From: Aquila chrysaetos chrysaetos
Lineage: Eukaryota; Chordata; Aves; Accipitriformes; Accipitridae
DNA: 64,000 nucleotides
Assembly (NCBI RefSeq): GCF_900496995.4
Contig: NC_044014.1
Coordinates: 496,001-560,000, forward strand
Reading direction: 5' to 3'
Both the position numbers and the translations under genes were made by a program. The number at the start of each line of letters is the position of its first letter. Position 1 is the first letter of the stretch. The notes under the pieces were generated by a model. It searched no databases, was not told where the DNA came from, and was given only the letters and a program-made list of their open reading frames with translations. Positions 1 to 12,014 of the stretch are shown here, piece by piece.

Positions 1-2835
1 CCTTATGCACAGTACAACAAACGAGTTTTGGATACAGCATGTTCCCATGGTACTTAATGCCTGTGATCGGCCGCTCCTTCTGCGGTGTGCTAATGAAGCC
101 TTTTAATGAGATCTGAACTTTCTACAGAAAGGTGACATTACTTAACGTCCTGTAAACAGTCTTTGCAAGCCTTACCAAAACGCAGACTGAGATGGAGCAT
201 CTTTCCCTGCTTTTACTTACTCCCGTAAGTAAAGATAGACTTTTTCTTTTAAAGTGTACCTAAAGAGCTAGCTTTGTTATTCATTTGAGCTTGCATAAGC
301 CAAAGGAACCTCTCGCTAAGCAGGAGGCTCATACAGCTTGTATTAACTAAGCCTTTGTTTGGCCAGGAACTTCTCCAGTAATAAAACGTGGTGCATGCCC
401 ATACAAGCTGCGTTGAAGTCAGTACATGGTTCTTCTCTGCCTTCCTCAAACTAAAGTGGAAAGAATGAGCCATCACCCTGGGTCTCACCCATAACCAACA
501 CTGTCCAGTTACCCCTGACAGATCGCCACGCGACTCAGGCACGCAGCCTTTTAAGAGGCAAACATTGCACAGCCTGCTCTGGCTGGGGAGCTACTCTCAC
601 CTGCTTGCATCCCATCGCGGCCGTGCCCCATCTGGGGATCTGGTGCCACCTGCCCGGGGCTGTGCAGGATGCTTGTGGCTGAACCCAAACTGAACCCTGA
701 TTTCCAAAGCCTAGACCAGCGTTCCCACCATCAAACCACCCCTCCTCCTGATAATGACTGGTAAATGCCTTCGTCCCTGAAGCAGTTGGGTTTTTTCTCC
801 AGGTTGTTTTGAGGGACAGACAGTCCTGGCAGGTGCTGCACTGCTTCCCTACAACGCAGACGTGCGGTCCCTCTTTGAACTGTGTCCATTACTGGTGTCC
901 CCGTAAAGCGATCTGCAGCCATGAGTTCCACAATCTAATGCTCTGTTGGTTCCAAATTTGTGCTTAATTTAACACCACGTATTTTGTGTTGCAAAGAAAA
1001 ACACCCAAACCACCTTGTTTCAGTGCCATTCAGTATACTTTACTCCTACATCCCTGAAAGAGACAGGCACAGCTTCTGTACGTGCATCAGCACATCACTA
1101 CAAATTAACGTTTTTTAATTCTGGCTCTCTGAAGACTGAACAAACATGGGTTCCTCCCAGTGACTAAATGCCGTGCTGCCCGCACTTCTGGAGCTGTTGC
1201 TGAACAGTGAGCAGCAGACAGTCTTTGAGAACAGTAGGCAATTCCAGATTCTTTCGTTAAACTCTTTGCAAACAGGCTCCCGCAGGATGAGGGGGGGTCT
1301 CCTGCGCCTCGGCCCAGCACCCTGTTTGGTTCTGCAGGGAAGGAAAACACCGGGTGACCCCCTTTGCTGCCGTGCAGAGCTCCCTGCTCACATGGATGCT
1401 CCTGCTCCGCTCGCCTCACCGCCGTACCCCCGGCCTCCATCAGCGACTGCCTCCTGACCGACACCGGGCTGCTCCTGCCTTCCCGAGAGAGGGGACGAGG
1501 CCGGCCTCCCACCCCAGGGCTTTCGCCCCTTGATGCCCCAGAGGGGACGGGACCCTCTGGGTCCCGCAGGCCACGGCCCGACGCCAGGAGCCAGACAAAC
1601 CAGAACCCCAGGTGAAAACCCTTCCAGTCACGAACCACAATGTGAAATGAAAGTTCTCCCATTGCAACTTTGCATTTGTAGTGGCATCCCTCAGCTGTCA
1701 GCATCACCTCAGATTACAGGCACACAGGTCTTAAACCGAGCTAAAGTTTGGCAAATACCTCAGTATCAGTAACAGTCGTACCCCTAAAAGCTGTTTGAAC
1801 CGGCATGTAAGCTACCTATACCATGACAGAAAGCTTCCAGTGTTGTCACGGGGTTTTTAATTACTTTTCTCAGCTTTGATTTTCTGCTTTGGAGGATATT
1901 ATCTGTTAAAGCTGACTGACTCACGAAGACAAGTGCTTAACAACTTGAAGACATTAATGAAAACGATCAATTACCTCCGACTTCAAAATAGCATATAAAA
2001 GCAATGATCACTTTTGTTTGCTGTCAATAAATGCTTTAACTTTGATATCTTTTCCAATAACATATTAAAAATGAAAGTGATTAAATAGTACATTTACATT
2101 AAAAGATGACGTACGAATAATGAAAATAGTGCTAAAAGTGTTGAATAACTACCATGATTGGAAAAAAAAGCAGTAACAGAAACATTTTACTTTTAATACT
2201 CACTCTCCCCCAGTCTGATGATTGTCATGCTTAATCTGACCTTTTCCACACCACAAAATAACATATTTCCCTGGAACTTTCATCAGTGGAAGACTCCTTG
2301 CCACTTCGGTAATAAAGATGCAAAAGGATGCTAAATGACTCTGTGATAGTCCATTCACCAAAGGCAGAAAGTCTTGTTTTTCTGTGACCACTTCCTATTC
2401 TCTACCAAGCCAGTGAAAAAAGATGGTTAGAAAATATCAAATAAAGTATTAGACTACACTAATGTAGATATATTTTGAGAACTTCCACATACTGGCTTGC
2501 AGTCAGACCTGCCTGCCTGACTTTTCCTTTTCCAAATTCATGTAAGAGTTTAGGGGCAGAGGACAAGGTAAAGCTACGACCGAAGTGGCTGGTCTTCTGG
2601 GCAGGGGTGGAGAGGAGGCAACTCCCAGACCACGTACTTAAAAGCCAGTCTGCCTTCCAAGGTAGTTCAGCCATTTGATCTCCTCTTCTCACATGGAGGC
2701 CAAGGAACAGAGTGTTGATCGACCCTGGTGGAGAAGGAACTTTGAGTTTCACGCCGTGGAATCGCCTCTTCAACAGAGAGCAAGACGCTCGTTGCATTAA
2801 AGGCAGCGCAACGACATGTTGAAGCCCAAGTTAAA

Positions 2836-2849
2836 GCTCCACGTGGAGC
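2836..2849. promoter_or_regulatory. 14-bp palindrome centred on an E-box
   Basis: GCTCCACGTGGAGC is a perfect 14-bp palindrome with CACGTG at 2840-2845, in INPP5A intron 1. CACGTG is the core bound by bHLH factors such as USF and MYC/MAX. Function is unproven. Confidence 0.45.
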
Positions 2850-5800
2850 CGTTTTGTAACACTGAGGGAGTTACTTCACTGGAATTACGTCGTCCTGGCT
2901 CTGTCTTTAACAGGCTCGCTACCCAGTGCGCCCCCAGGGCCCCGGGGACGTGCATTAATAAATCAGATCCCTCTCATACACATTCAATCCCTGCTGCAGC
3001 AGAACAGCTCCTGCTTCAAGGAGCAGTGGATGATGTGTTCAGGGTAACCAAACTCGCCTTCTTAACGCCTTTTGAGGCACACACAAAACTGCAAATGAAA
3101 AGGCTGCTTTTCTGAGCGACATTCTCACTTCACATAATAAATGAGGAATAAGGGGAGAGCTTCACAAGTAAGTATGCACAGCACAAGAAAGGGAAAGAAA
3201 GCGTTTGAGAGAAAAAGAGGAAATGCATTTGCAGGGGGTGGAAGATATAAACAGTATGTTGAAATAAGTAACAGAAAAGGGAAAAAGAGAAAAAGTAAAC
3301 AACAGATCAGCCTCTTAGAAAAATCATGAACTCTGGTGTTCTATGTGCAACTCCCTTTGAAGTCAAATTCTGCGTTAAGAAAATTTACGATGATAACTTT
3401 GAAACAGCAACAAAACCTTTAAAATTTGACCCTTGTGAGAGTGCTTGTACAAGCTAATAAACTCACAGATGCACATGTAAAGCATTCTTCCTATGCTATC
3501 CTACTCCCATTGCATAATTTCATATGCAAATATTTGGAGAATTAAATCCTCTTAAACCATCACACTGATACACTGGCAATTTGTGGAAACTCAGCAAGTT
3601 ACAAAATGCTAACTCTACTCCACCTGCTATAAAACCACATTAACAGAAAACTGTAATTATGTAATGCACTTTGCCACTATTACTTCCTCATGAAAACATG
3701 TGCTCTTGCTGTTAATGATAACACTTAATCAAAAGGAGAGGAAAGATGGTCTACAAGATAATCTTCTGAGCTTCCTGCTTAAGGGAGGCTGAACACTGTA
3801 CAAGCTCCTAATTAAAACTCTTTTGCTCAGAGAATTGTAAAAATACCTGCTAAAAAGAAAATTTGTTATTTTTTGTTAAAGAAAAAAAAATGATTTATTT
3901 TCTTTTAAGCATACAACTCCATCTTGGAGGAAAAACCCTACCCTCTGTGTCGCCTGTACTATTACTGCTCCAGTCGTCTTCAGCAAATTAGAAAAGAGCT
4001 TTTAAATTTTGCAAGGACACGGATGCACAATAACGTGTCACTGCTTTACTGCCCAACTGCTTCGCGTCTTGATCCTCATTTATACTTAAAAGGGGAATTT
4101 GCTCTGCTGCTCACTCTCAGCTATCACCGCTTATTATACCTTAGGGGGCTGGAAGCGAAGGGCTGGTTGTGAGCAGGATCTGTGCAGTGGCCGCGCAAGC
4201 CCCCGGGGGAAGCACCCCTGGACCACAGCAGAGAGCTGCGCAGAGCCGGGCACCGGGGTGCTCTTGCGTGGGGGCACTGGTTATGAACGACCCCACCAGC
4301 ACACACTGGTGTCCCGTCCTTCGCCTAAGCTAGGGATGCTAAGAGCTGAATTACTTGGGAAGCTGAACCCTAGGAAGCTATAAATCAGCACGAGTATTTA
4401 GATCTTCTTCAAGCAGGCTGTGAAGGATTTAAGACAGACCTTGTCAAAACAGCACAATTGCAAGCGCATCACTCTTGCTGTATGTTATTTGACGTTATCG
4501 CCTACCTAAAGACTAAATGAAGAAAGAACTACAAACTGGTACAATCCTTGCCCCAGCTATCCCACATTTTTGCAAAGCACGGGTATCAACAGTTGCAAGT
4601 TATCCCTGTATACCTGGAAAAAGCACTTTGGTAACAAAGACCAGCACGGGCATTACTGCTGGTGCAGCTCCACTGTACCGCCTAAGCCACTCCAGCTGTC
4701 CATGCACATGTCCCTGAGCTCATCCCCAGTCGCAGAAGTGAAAGAAAACAAGAAGCAGTGAAGGAGTTTCAAACCAAAACACCTCTTCACAGCAGCAGAT
4801 CAAGAGCTACACAGGAAGCGAGGGCTATCCAGCAGCCAGACACCATCACGTTGGGCCACCACTCAGCTTCGTTCAGTTGCACATCTGGGCCAACAGCTGT
4901 ACCCTGCTGGTAATGTATTACCAACAATTTCATTCTCAAGGTCCAACAGAGCCCTCGATTATTAAAAATTTTTTTTTTTTTTCAAATGCACAAGCACTGC
5001 AGAGGGTAACAAAACAGTTTTCTCCTTCCCATCATCATTTTCACATAGCTCAAGAAGTTTTAGGTAGTACCAAAGTCTGGTCTACCTCAAAATTTCACCT
5101 CCTTCAAAGAGGGTTTAGAATTGCGTAAAACAGTAAAGAGTCTCCTAAAAAATAGCAGGAGTAGAGCAGAAACTGTAAGAAAAACGTTGATTTGAGATTC
5201 TGCCATAGAAAACCAAACAAACAGAAGGCGGCAACAATGTTTAAGAAATTACCAGTGGCACTTACGCAACAAAAAACTAAAATCAGAAAGATGACACCAA
5301 AACAACCAGAAAATAGAAAGTGAGGCGTGCAGAAATAGATAAATTAGAGACTACTTATTTTTAGGGTTCCCATAATAGAGAACACTGAAAAATACTTTTT
5401 CATCGGCCTTCTATCTTACCGCTCAAGAGTATGTATTCCTAAGATGGAAGTCCTCAGTTACGAGCATGCAATTTTACAGCATCACAGAAAGCAAAACGAT
5501 AAACAAACCGGGTTTCGGGGCAGCACCCCGGGGAGCTAGCCAGAGCTGCGGAGCACCGGGCTCGGCCCCGGGAAGCCGCACAGGAGGGGGGTCAGGCCCG
5601 CCAGACCAACCTGTCAGCAGCCAGGGCTCCTTCTCCAACTACCAGCAAGCTTTGGGGCGCAGAGCGAAAGGAGGAGTTTGCTCCAAAGCATGCAAGCCCA
5701 CGGGCGAAGCCGGCCCAGGGCCCTCCTCGCTCGTCTGCCTCTGCCCCTCTTCCTCCAGCTACCCCAACTCTGTTCTTCTTACCCCCTGCTTGGCCGGAGA

Positions 5801-6204
5801 AGAAGGTTTAGTTTACTCCTCCCTGCCAGCAAGGTGCCTGCAGCCACAGGCAGCCCCACTGAATCCAGCAGAAATACTCCCCGTGCATTTAAATTTCTCA
5901 TAGAAACATTGCCTTTAGCTGGGCACGTTTGTTTAGTTTTCTCTTCCACTCTGGATAACATCAACACAGCCTGACAATAAGGATGGAATAAGTGTTTTTC
6001 AGCAGTGAAATAATGTGATTTTTTAAAAAAAATTCAACAAATCAAGCATTACCTTTCCCTCAATCTAGTGGCCATAATTTGAAGAAAAGAGGGTGCCTTG
6101 ACTTGCAACATACTAGTCTTAATACTTAGTTAGAAATCAAAACCTAATTAATACATTTTTCCATCCTACCACATTTGAAATATTCCACAAAACAATTAAT
6201 CATC

Positions 6205-6229
6205 GGGGGGGGGGGGGGGGGGGGGGGGG
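6205..6229. repeat. Poly-G run, 25 bases
   Basis: An uninterrupted run of 25 G in INPP5A intron 1, embedded in otherwise AT-rich sequence. It could be a true homopolymer or an assembly artefact; a second run of exactly the same length lies 2 kb away. Confidence 0.9.
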
Positions 6230-8150
6230 AGAAACAGAAAAATAAAAAACCAAACAACAAAGCCAAAAAAAGCCCTTATCGTTATCACCTAATACCAGCT
6301 AAATCCACAGATATTAGATATCAAAATAAAACTACACCCACTGTTTCAGGATCGGAAAATTAAGATCAGCGTGACAGAGACATCTACGCTGTGACCACCA
6401 CCCATTAGAACAGGCTGTTTTTAAAAATTATTATGGGAAGTATTTCTACTTCAAATTCAATTGATGAGACTTCAGCTCTTAATAGAAGGAAAGGATATTC
6501 CAAGTTCATACTCAGACTTAAAGCCATAAGCGTACTTATAATAATACTACAAACAGGACTTGGAACAAGAAATTCCACCCCTGCCCTCTTTGTGTACTAC
6601 ATGGGAGGCTTTCACCCAAATGTTGAGTAGGTTATAGGCCGCTTGGGAATGTGAAAGCTTACTGCCCCATCTTGGCACTGTCATATGAAGGCTAGTTATT
6701 TTGCACGGTCAAAGAAAATACAGGTAGGACAGTAATGCTGTTAGTCATTGAAAAATCTTGAGTATGGGTACCCTAGCACCACACAGCGATGCCCTAACCT
6801 ACTTTCTCCCCTGCTTCTTTTTTAAACTAATAAAATTACATGTTCTGTTTAGCTTTTACCTTTCTTGTCATCATTACACTTCTACTCTGGCCTAAGTTTG
6901 TCCTGAGAATTTGAGAACTGCATCAACCTCCCATTAGAGAAGAGCTACATACATTCAGGAGTACGAAGACAGAAGGAGATGTTTTCAGAAGTACCTACCT
7001 GATTTAGGCTCCTATATTCCAATTTCAAAGGAAGCTGGAACAAATGAACTATTTTCCAACCCAAGCAGAAATGTTGGAACTTGTATGGCTAAGTCTGCTG
7101 GGCATATTGGAAGTCTTTACCCTAAAGATCTACGTCCAGAGGTGTAAACAACATGGATTGTTAAAGTCACCTAGAACTAAAACAAGGAAAGACACAATTT
7201 TCAAGCGTGAGCACTGAGGTGTGTGTTCAGTATTTGTGACTGCACCCAGCTAAATATGCAACAAACTAACAAAACTTCTGAGACAACAACAAAAACTGCA
7301 TTGCAAAGATCTCCATCTGCCTCCGTCCAGCAGAAACAACCGAAGCCCCTTCGCTGTGCGATGACGAAACACGCAGTAAGGGAAGTTTCCCCATGACACC
7401 CAGTCTCTCCAAGACATCTGCCAGACAGGAGGGATAGAGGCAGGGGCAGAGAGGCTGCCTTCCTGCTTTCGTGGCAGACAGGTTTGGGGACCTGCCTGAA
7501 CTAGGGACAGGCATGCCTCCCGCCACTCGTGCCCGTGCATCTGCAACCCAGCCTGCTCTGCTCGGTGGCTGGTAAGGTGCCGCACTCAGGCTGAACGATC
7601 CTGCAGCGAAATCCAAGCGCTTCCTCCGCTGCCGTACTCTCACTTGACACGACATGCTCCTGACCCTGCCCAAAACCCTCCTGTGCAGCGTCCCACAGAA
7701 GCTGCCGGGACGGCTCGTGAGCCCCAGGGTGTCCTCGGAGGAGTTTTCCACAGGTCGGCTGGAGGCACTTCATTGCAGGTGTCTGTACAGCTTTCTGCCG
7801 GCCACCCACACCCAGCCCTCGGTGGGGATGAGCTCTGGCCGGCCGACAGCTCTCGCCGGCCCCAACGCCAGCTGCTTGCACCTGACTCCCAGGTTTTTGT
7901 CCCAAGGAAAACAAACAGCATTAAGCCGTTTAAAAGTAACTGAAGACAACAAAAAGGATACAGCAGGCAGGAAAAAAAGGCAGCTCATGAAAGTAATTAA
8001 AATCCTATACAGTAAAAGCAGTGAAGTGCCAGGCAGATTGATTTCATGGCCACTACAGCGGTAGGCTCATTGAAAGGTAAATGTGAAATTTTGTCAGTGC
8101 AGACAGAGGAAGCAAAGAAAGCAAGGGAACCGGGGAGGGAGAAGCTCGTA

Positions 8151-8222
8151 CCATAGAATGGTTTGGGTTGGAAAGGATCTTTAAAGATGATCTAGTCCAA
8201 CCCCCCTGTGGCAGGCAGGGGC
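8151..8222 (-). mobile_element. CR1 LINE 3'-end remnant
   Basis: The plus strand reads CATAGAATGG, then GGTTTGGGTTGGAAAGGATC, then TCTAGTCCAACCCCCCTG. This is the reverse complement of the characteristic avian CR1 3' terminus, so the element is on the minus strand. Only about 70 bp remain, ending at the GGCAGGCAGGG motif where a poly-G run starts. It lies within INPP5A intron 1, in the same orientation as the gene. Confidence 0.88.
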
Positions 8223-8225
8223 ATT

Positions 8226-8250
8226 GGGGGGGGGGGGGGGGGGGGGGGGG
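8226..8250. repeat. Poly-G run, 25 bases, abutting a CR1 remnant
   Basis: An uninterrupted run of 25 G that begins just after the truncated CR1 piece at 8151-8222. In intact CR1 copies the sequence at this point continues as ordinary 3'-end sequence, so the run marks the break point. Confidence 0.9.
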
Positions 8251-10598
8251 AAGAGTCACCCACAGATAACCTGAACTCCATCTTCTGTTGTTAGCAAGAG
8301 TATACTGTGATAAAAAACAGGAAATGTTTATACAGCAAGACAAACATTAAATGCTTAAGTAAACACAAATGTACCAAAAATCATATGCATTCATATTCAT
8401 GAGATGCACATGTTCATAAAACTTTGAAAAAATATTTGTAGATGTAATACTGCATTAACATTTTTAATGAAGCAGCAAAACTACTCGAGGAATGAAAAAC
8501 CCTCTTCACTGTTAACATGTTTATTCATGAGCTCCCAGGTCAGCATTGCAACAGGTTATTAGTGGATGTGGATGGCTGGCAGGAGCAAACCAGTATGTTA
8601 TCGTAATTTCCTTCTGGCAATCGGAGAGGGGAAAAAAAAAAAAAAAACCACCACAGAAAACCCCCCAAAACCCCCAAACAATTTTCTCCTCTTTGCAAAA
8701 GTATAGCCAGGTCAGCAATACCAAGATATAGGAAAGACTATCCTACCCAGACAAGCCTGCCTTCCAAAGATACTTTAAATTATTCTTCTACAAAATAGTG
8801 ATCTCAATGAAAACAGCATTTGCATATACAGCATGTGCCAGCCAAAGGAACAGTACTCATACAAAACACATCTCAAGTGCAAATCGTGCTGTTGCCACAC
8901 AGTAACGTTCAGGCTACTTTAAACAAATCGGAAGAAGGTTCATCACAGAGCCAATACGCGAGGGTTTGCCAGCGCGGAACCGGGGAGCAGAAGTCCCACC
9001 CACGTGGGGCAAGCGCAGGAGTGCAGCCTTGGCGAGGGTGGGCAGCTTCAGCAGCCGAAGACCCACGCCACCAGAACCCCCCGCCCGGACCCAGCCTGCC
9101 TACAGCAGCCCTTTACACGGGGACACCCGCCCCAGAGCTCTGTGGAGGAACGCTTCCCAGAGGATGTCTGGCCCACGGTGAATCAGATCCCCAGAGCAAG
9201 AGAAGGCAGGACTGTGTTACCGCAGGACACTCAGACCCGGCTGTCCCGTCCACTCGGGGTTTCTGCACTGTGCTGTGAAAACGCATACCGTTACACTACC
9301 TCAAGGTCCAGGAAAATGTGACTAAAAATGTAGTGTTTAATTGAGGTACGTATCACCAACTGGAATTTGAAATCAGAAACGGAAAAAATGGATTAAAGGA
9401 ACTGGAAGTGGCTTAGGTGAAGTCTATCAAAGCAGGAGTCCTTGTTCATAAGCAAGATCACTTCAGGTCATAGCAGCGAAACTTACGCCCCAGCTGAGCA
9501 GGAAGAGCCCAAGAACCAGAAACAGCCACTGCCAGCTCCAACATGTAACTCGAAAGCTAAGTTCACAAAGCAAGCTAATGTCATCTTTATTGTGCCTGAA
9601 TTGCACCAACATCACTCCAGAAACCTGACTGGGCAGTCGCCGGTCCCAACTCCAACAGCAACAAACCAGAAGCGTAATCACGAAAGTTCAGACCAGTCTT
9701 TCCATTCCCCACCCTGCAGTGGAACAGATCCAAATAAGCCCGGTTTTGTTGCCGTAGAAAACTAAGTTTTTGATCACAAGGCAGTCGCTAGAGCAGAAGC
9801 GTTCCCCTCTTTGGTCATGCCGAACGATAAACAACAAATATGCTTCACCTTCTCCAGGAAGGCCAGCGAGTCTCAAATACTAACTAGGAACAACCAGGAA
9901 TCGTTTGGTGTGACAGCACAGGATCTCTTCAATGACAGTGCTCCAAGGTGGCTGCTTTTATCACTCTCAGCCGAAAGAGAGGGCAGGAGAGCACTTTGAA
10001 CCACAGCATTTGCCATGGGAGATAGCAGGCTCAGGTCAAACGGAGCTATCACCTTTAGGCTCTAGCAATGGCAACAGGAACGCACAGCAGTAATTATCTG
10101 CAGAAGTCCGACTGAACACCACGCGGCTTTACTCACAAATAGATACTGCACGAGCCTAAGGCCATAATCATGGAAATTATTGTGACATAAGTATTTTCAC
10201 AGTGTTCACTTAATATGAACTGACACTTTTAAGTGTAAAAATAACTGTAGTGATAATTTGCCAAAGTTTACTAAACTTGGTGAAAAGATGAACTGCATCC
10301 TTTGACTACGCACATATGGATCAGAGTGCGTACTTCAGGTCAGCCTTCAAGATGATGAAAAAACAAAGCAAACTTTGAAGACTGGGGGGTGGGGGGCACG
10401 AACGAAACACACTTACTGTAGCGCACGTGGTGATCTGTGCACAGGGCTGGCACACGAAGCAAAGCCAGTCCTAACACACACGGCAAGAGCAATGCGCAGC
10501 ACAAGTCTGGGCCCAGTTCTCTGCTAGATGTACGCTGCTGCACAAACTGCAAACCCCTAGAAACGCTCCCTTTACCGTACGTGACATGCCAGCCTTGC

Positions 10599-10836
10599 TC
10601 AGTTCCAGCGGTGCGGTGCCACTGACTTCAGTGGTGCCAGATTCCACCCGGGGCGCAGCCCAGGAGGTTTAGAAGCCTGGCTGCTATTCCAGATGTTTGT
10701 AAGCATCTGTCTTAATTCATGCAAGTTTGCCAGAAAGCACTCTTCTCTTTGCTTCGCTGCTAGCCCTATCAACTGTTGCGCTCGCCTTATTTGCAGCGGT
10801 GAGAAGCGCTCCAAACATTTGTCTGAGTACACTACG
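10599..10836 (-). other. Exon-like open segment in INPP5A intron 1
   Basis: On the minus strand a good acceptor (TTAATTTCTGTTTAG, ending at 10837) is followed by an open frame that starts at 10836 and runs to a stop at 10599, about 79 codons. The translation contains KCLERFSPLQIRRAQQ and an amphipathic-looking stretch ending near NLHELRQM. No ATG opens it and I see no clear donor before the stop, so if used it would be a terminal or frame-ending alternative exon about 690 bp downstream of exon 1. I recognise no protein family. It may well be chance. Confidence 0.2.
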
Positions 10837-11190
10837 CTAAACAGAAATTAAATCGGATTTTCATGTCACAACGTGCATGAGGCGTCTCAGGAGGAAAGCC
10901 TGGGGGTGAGCCCAGCCGCAGCCTCTGCGGAAGGCTGAGTGCTGCACGGTGGAATCCGTTTCTCCCCCCCCCCCAGCCCCCAAGAACGAGAGCACCCAAG
11001 TTCCCACCCTCTGGACATCTCGGGAGGAACCGCGGCTGGAGGACCTGAGCCACCCGGGACGAGGTCCCACCACGCCGCACGATCAGCGGCGGTCACCGCA
11101 ACGGGGACACGGCACGCCCGCCACACAATCCGGTCCACCGAGAGGCTGCGCGCCCCGGCGCCTTCCTCGGGGCTTCCAGGGGAGACAGAG

Positions 11191-11207
11191 CCCCCCCCCC
11201 CCCCCCC
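11191..11207. repeat. Poly-C run, 17 bases
   Basis: An uninterrupted run of 17 C in the intron 1 part of the CpG island. Shorter C runs occur nearby (10964-10974, 11267-11277 and around 11441-11450). Such homopolymers are prone to length errors in sequencing. Confidence 0.9.
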
Positions 11208-11458
11208 AAACGCAGCGGCCGGCCGGCGGCAGACGGACGGGACGTCTGCCGGGGCACCGCCAACAACCCCCCCCCCCGCCCTCCCGCGGCGGGCAGCCCT
11301 GCCCGCCGCCGCCGGCACCTGAGGCCGGCCGGGACCGGGACGGGGCGGCAGCCGCGGGCGGGCGGGGGGCAGCGCGGCGGCGCTAGGACCGGCGCGGGGC
11401 GGCGGCCCGGGAAGCGGCGCGGCGGCGGCGACCCCGGCAGCCCCCCCCCCGCCCCCGG

Positions 11459-11473
11459 CACACACACACACAC
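11459..11473. repeat. (CA)7 microsatellite
   Basis: Seven CA units lie about 40 bp inside intron 1 from the exon 1 donor, between C-rich runs. It is short but possibly polymorphic. Confidence 0.85.
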
Positions 11474-11513
11474 CGGCCGCCGTTCCCCCCCCCCGGCGGG
11501 GCGCGCGGCCGCG

Positions 11514-11521
11514 GTACTTAC
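11514..11521 (-). other. INPP5A: Splice donor of INPP5A exon 1
   Basis: Read on the minus strand, the sequence after the last exon base (11522) is GTAAGTAC, a near-perfect U1 match on the intron side. It separates the conserved FDD codons from GC-rich intron, and it fixes the transcription direction as leftward. Confidence 0.92.
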
Positions 11522-11596
11522 GTCGTCAAAGAGGGACCCGACGTTGGCCGTCACCAGGAGCACCCCGGCGCCGGCCGCGGCCCCCTTCACCGCCAT
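11522..11596 (-). CDS. INPP5A: INPP5A first coding exon (partial gene)
   Basis: This exon encodes the first 25 residues of type I inositol polyphosphate 5-phosphatase, which removes the 5-phosphate from Ins(1,4,5)P3 and Ins(1,3,4,5)P4 and so ends IP3-driven calcium release. The family protein is about 412 residues and is membrane-associated through a C-terminal lipid anchor; only the N-terminus is here. The translation begins MAVKGAAAG and ends VLLVTANVGSLFDD, a segment I recognise from vertebrate INPP5A, where it leads directly into the phosphatase domain. The ATG at 11596-11594 sits in a strong Kozak context (GCC before, G after). The exon stops in phase 0 after the second Asp, followed at once by GTAAGTA on the minus strand; reading on would give unrelated low-complexity sequence. 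All catalytic residues lie in later exons outside the window. Identification rests on a recalled homolog, not on a search. Confidence 0.93.
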
Positions 11597-11844
11597 GGCG
11601 CCGGCGCTGGCGGCGGGCGGGCGGAAGCGCGGAGCGCGGCCGGCAGCGGCGGCGCTGCGGGGAGCCCGGGGGGCGGGCGCGGGGCGCTGCGGCGAGCGGG
11701 GCGCCTGACCCGCCCCGTCAGCGCGGGCGGGGGGGCGCGGGCGGCGGCGAGTCCTCCCGGCGCGGGCAGCCCGCGGACATCCGCGCCGCGGCGGGGGCCG
11801 GCCGCCCTAGCGGCTGCTGCGGGGCCGCGGCGCTCAGCGCTCGC

Positions 11845-11874
11845 CCGCCGCCGCCGCCGCCGCCGTCGTCGTCG
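11845..11874. repeat. Trinucleotide run (CCG)7(TCG)3
   Basis: Seven uninterrupted CCG units are followed by three TCG units. The run lies about 250 bp upstream of the INPP5A start codon, so on the INPP5A strand it reads CGA units then CGG units in the promoter or 5'UTR. CGG-type tracts in 5'UTRs are commonly length-variable. Confidence 0.9.
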
Positions 11875-11930
11875 CGCTGCTGCCGGGACGGCTCCCGCCG
11901 GCGGAGGCTGGCGCCGGGCCGCGGCGCATG

Positions 11931-11970
11931 GCAGGTCGGCGGGACGGGACGGGGCGGGACGGGACGGAGC
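11931..11970. repeat. GGGAC-type G-rich pentamer repeat
   Basis: Tandem GGGAC and GGGGC units on the plus strand within the INPP5A promoter area. Evenly spaced GGG runs give quadruplex potential. It is separated by about 45 bp from the similar GGGCT array. Confidence 0.75.
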
Positions 11971-12014
11971 GGCTGGTGGCGGCGCGGCGGGGCTGGTCTC
12001 GGCGCTCGCCGGCC

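Larger units (their letters stand above)
1..11521 (-). other. INPP5A: INPP5A intron 1 (5' portion, incomplete)
   Basis: All sequence left of the exon 1 donor is inferred to be the beginning of a very large first intron. I see no second INPP5A exon on the minus strand. The content is mostly AT-moderate unique sequence with GC-richer patches near 1.29-1.6, 5.5-5.8, 7.4-7.9 and 8.95-9.27 kb; these produce overlapping reading frames on both strands but nothing recognisable. It also holds one short CR1 remnant, two 25-base poly-G runs, a poly-A run near 8.63 kb, and an exon-like open segment close to exon 1 (described separately). The long first intron agrees with what is known of INPP5A in other vertebrates. 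Confidence 0.82.

Noticed and set aside
11093-11596. A 167-codon continuous frame covering INPP5A exon 1 and beyond
   Set aside because: Only the first 25 codons are coding. A strong donor interrupts it and the remainder is GC-driven Pro/Gly/Arg-rich translation of intron.
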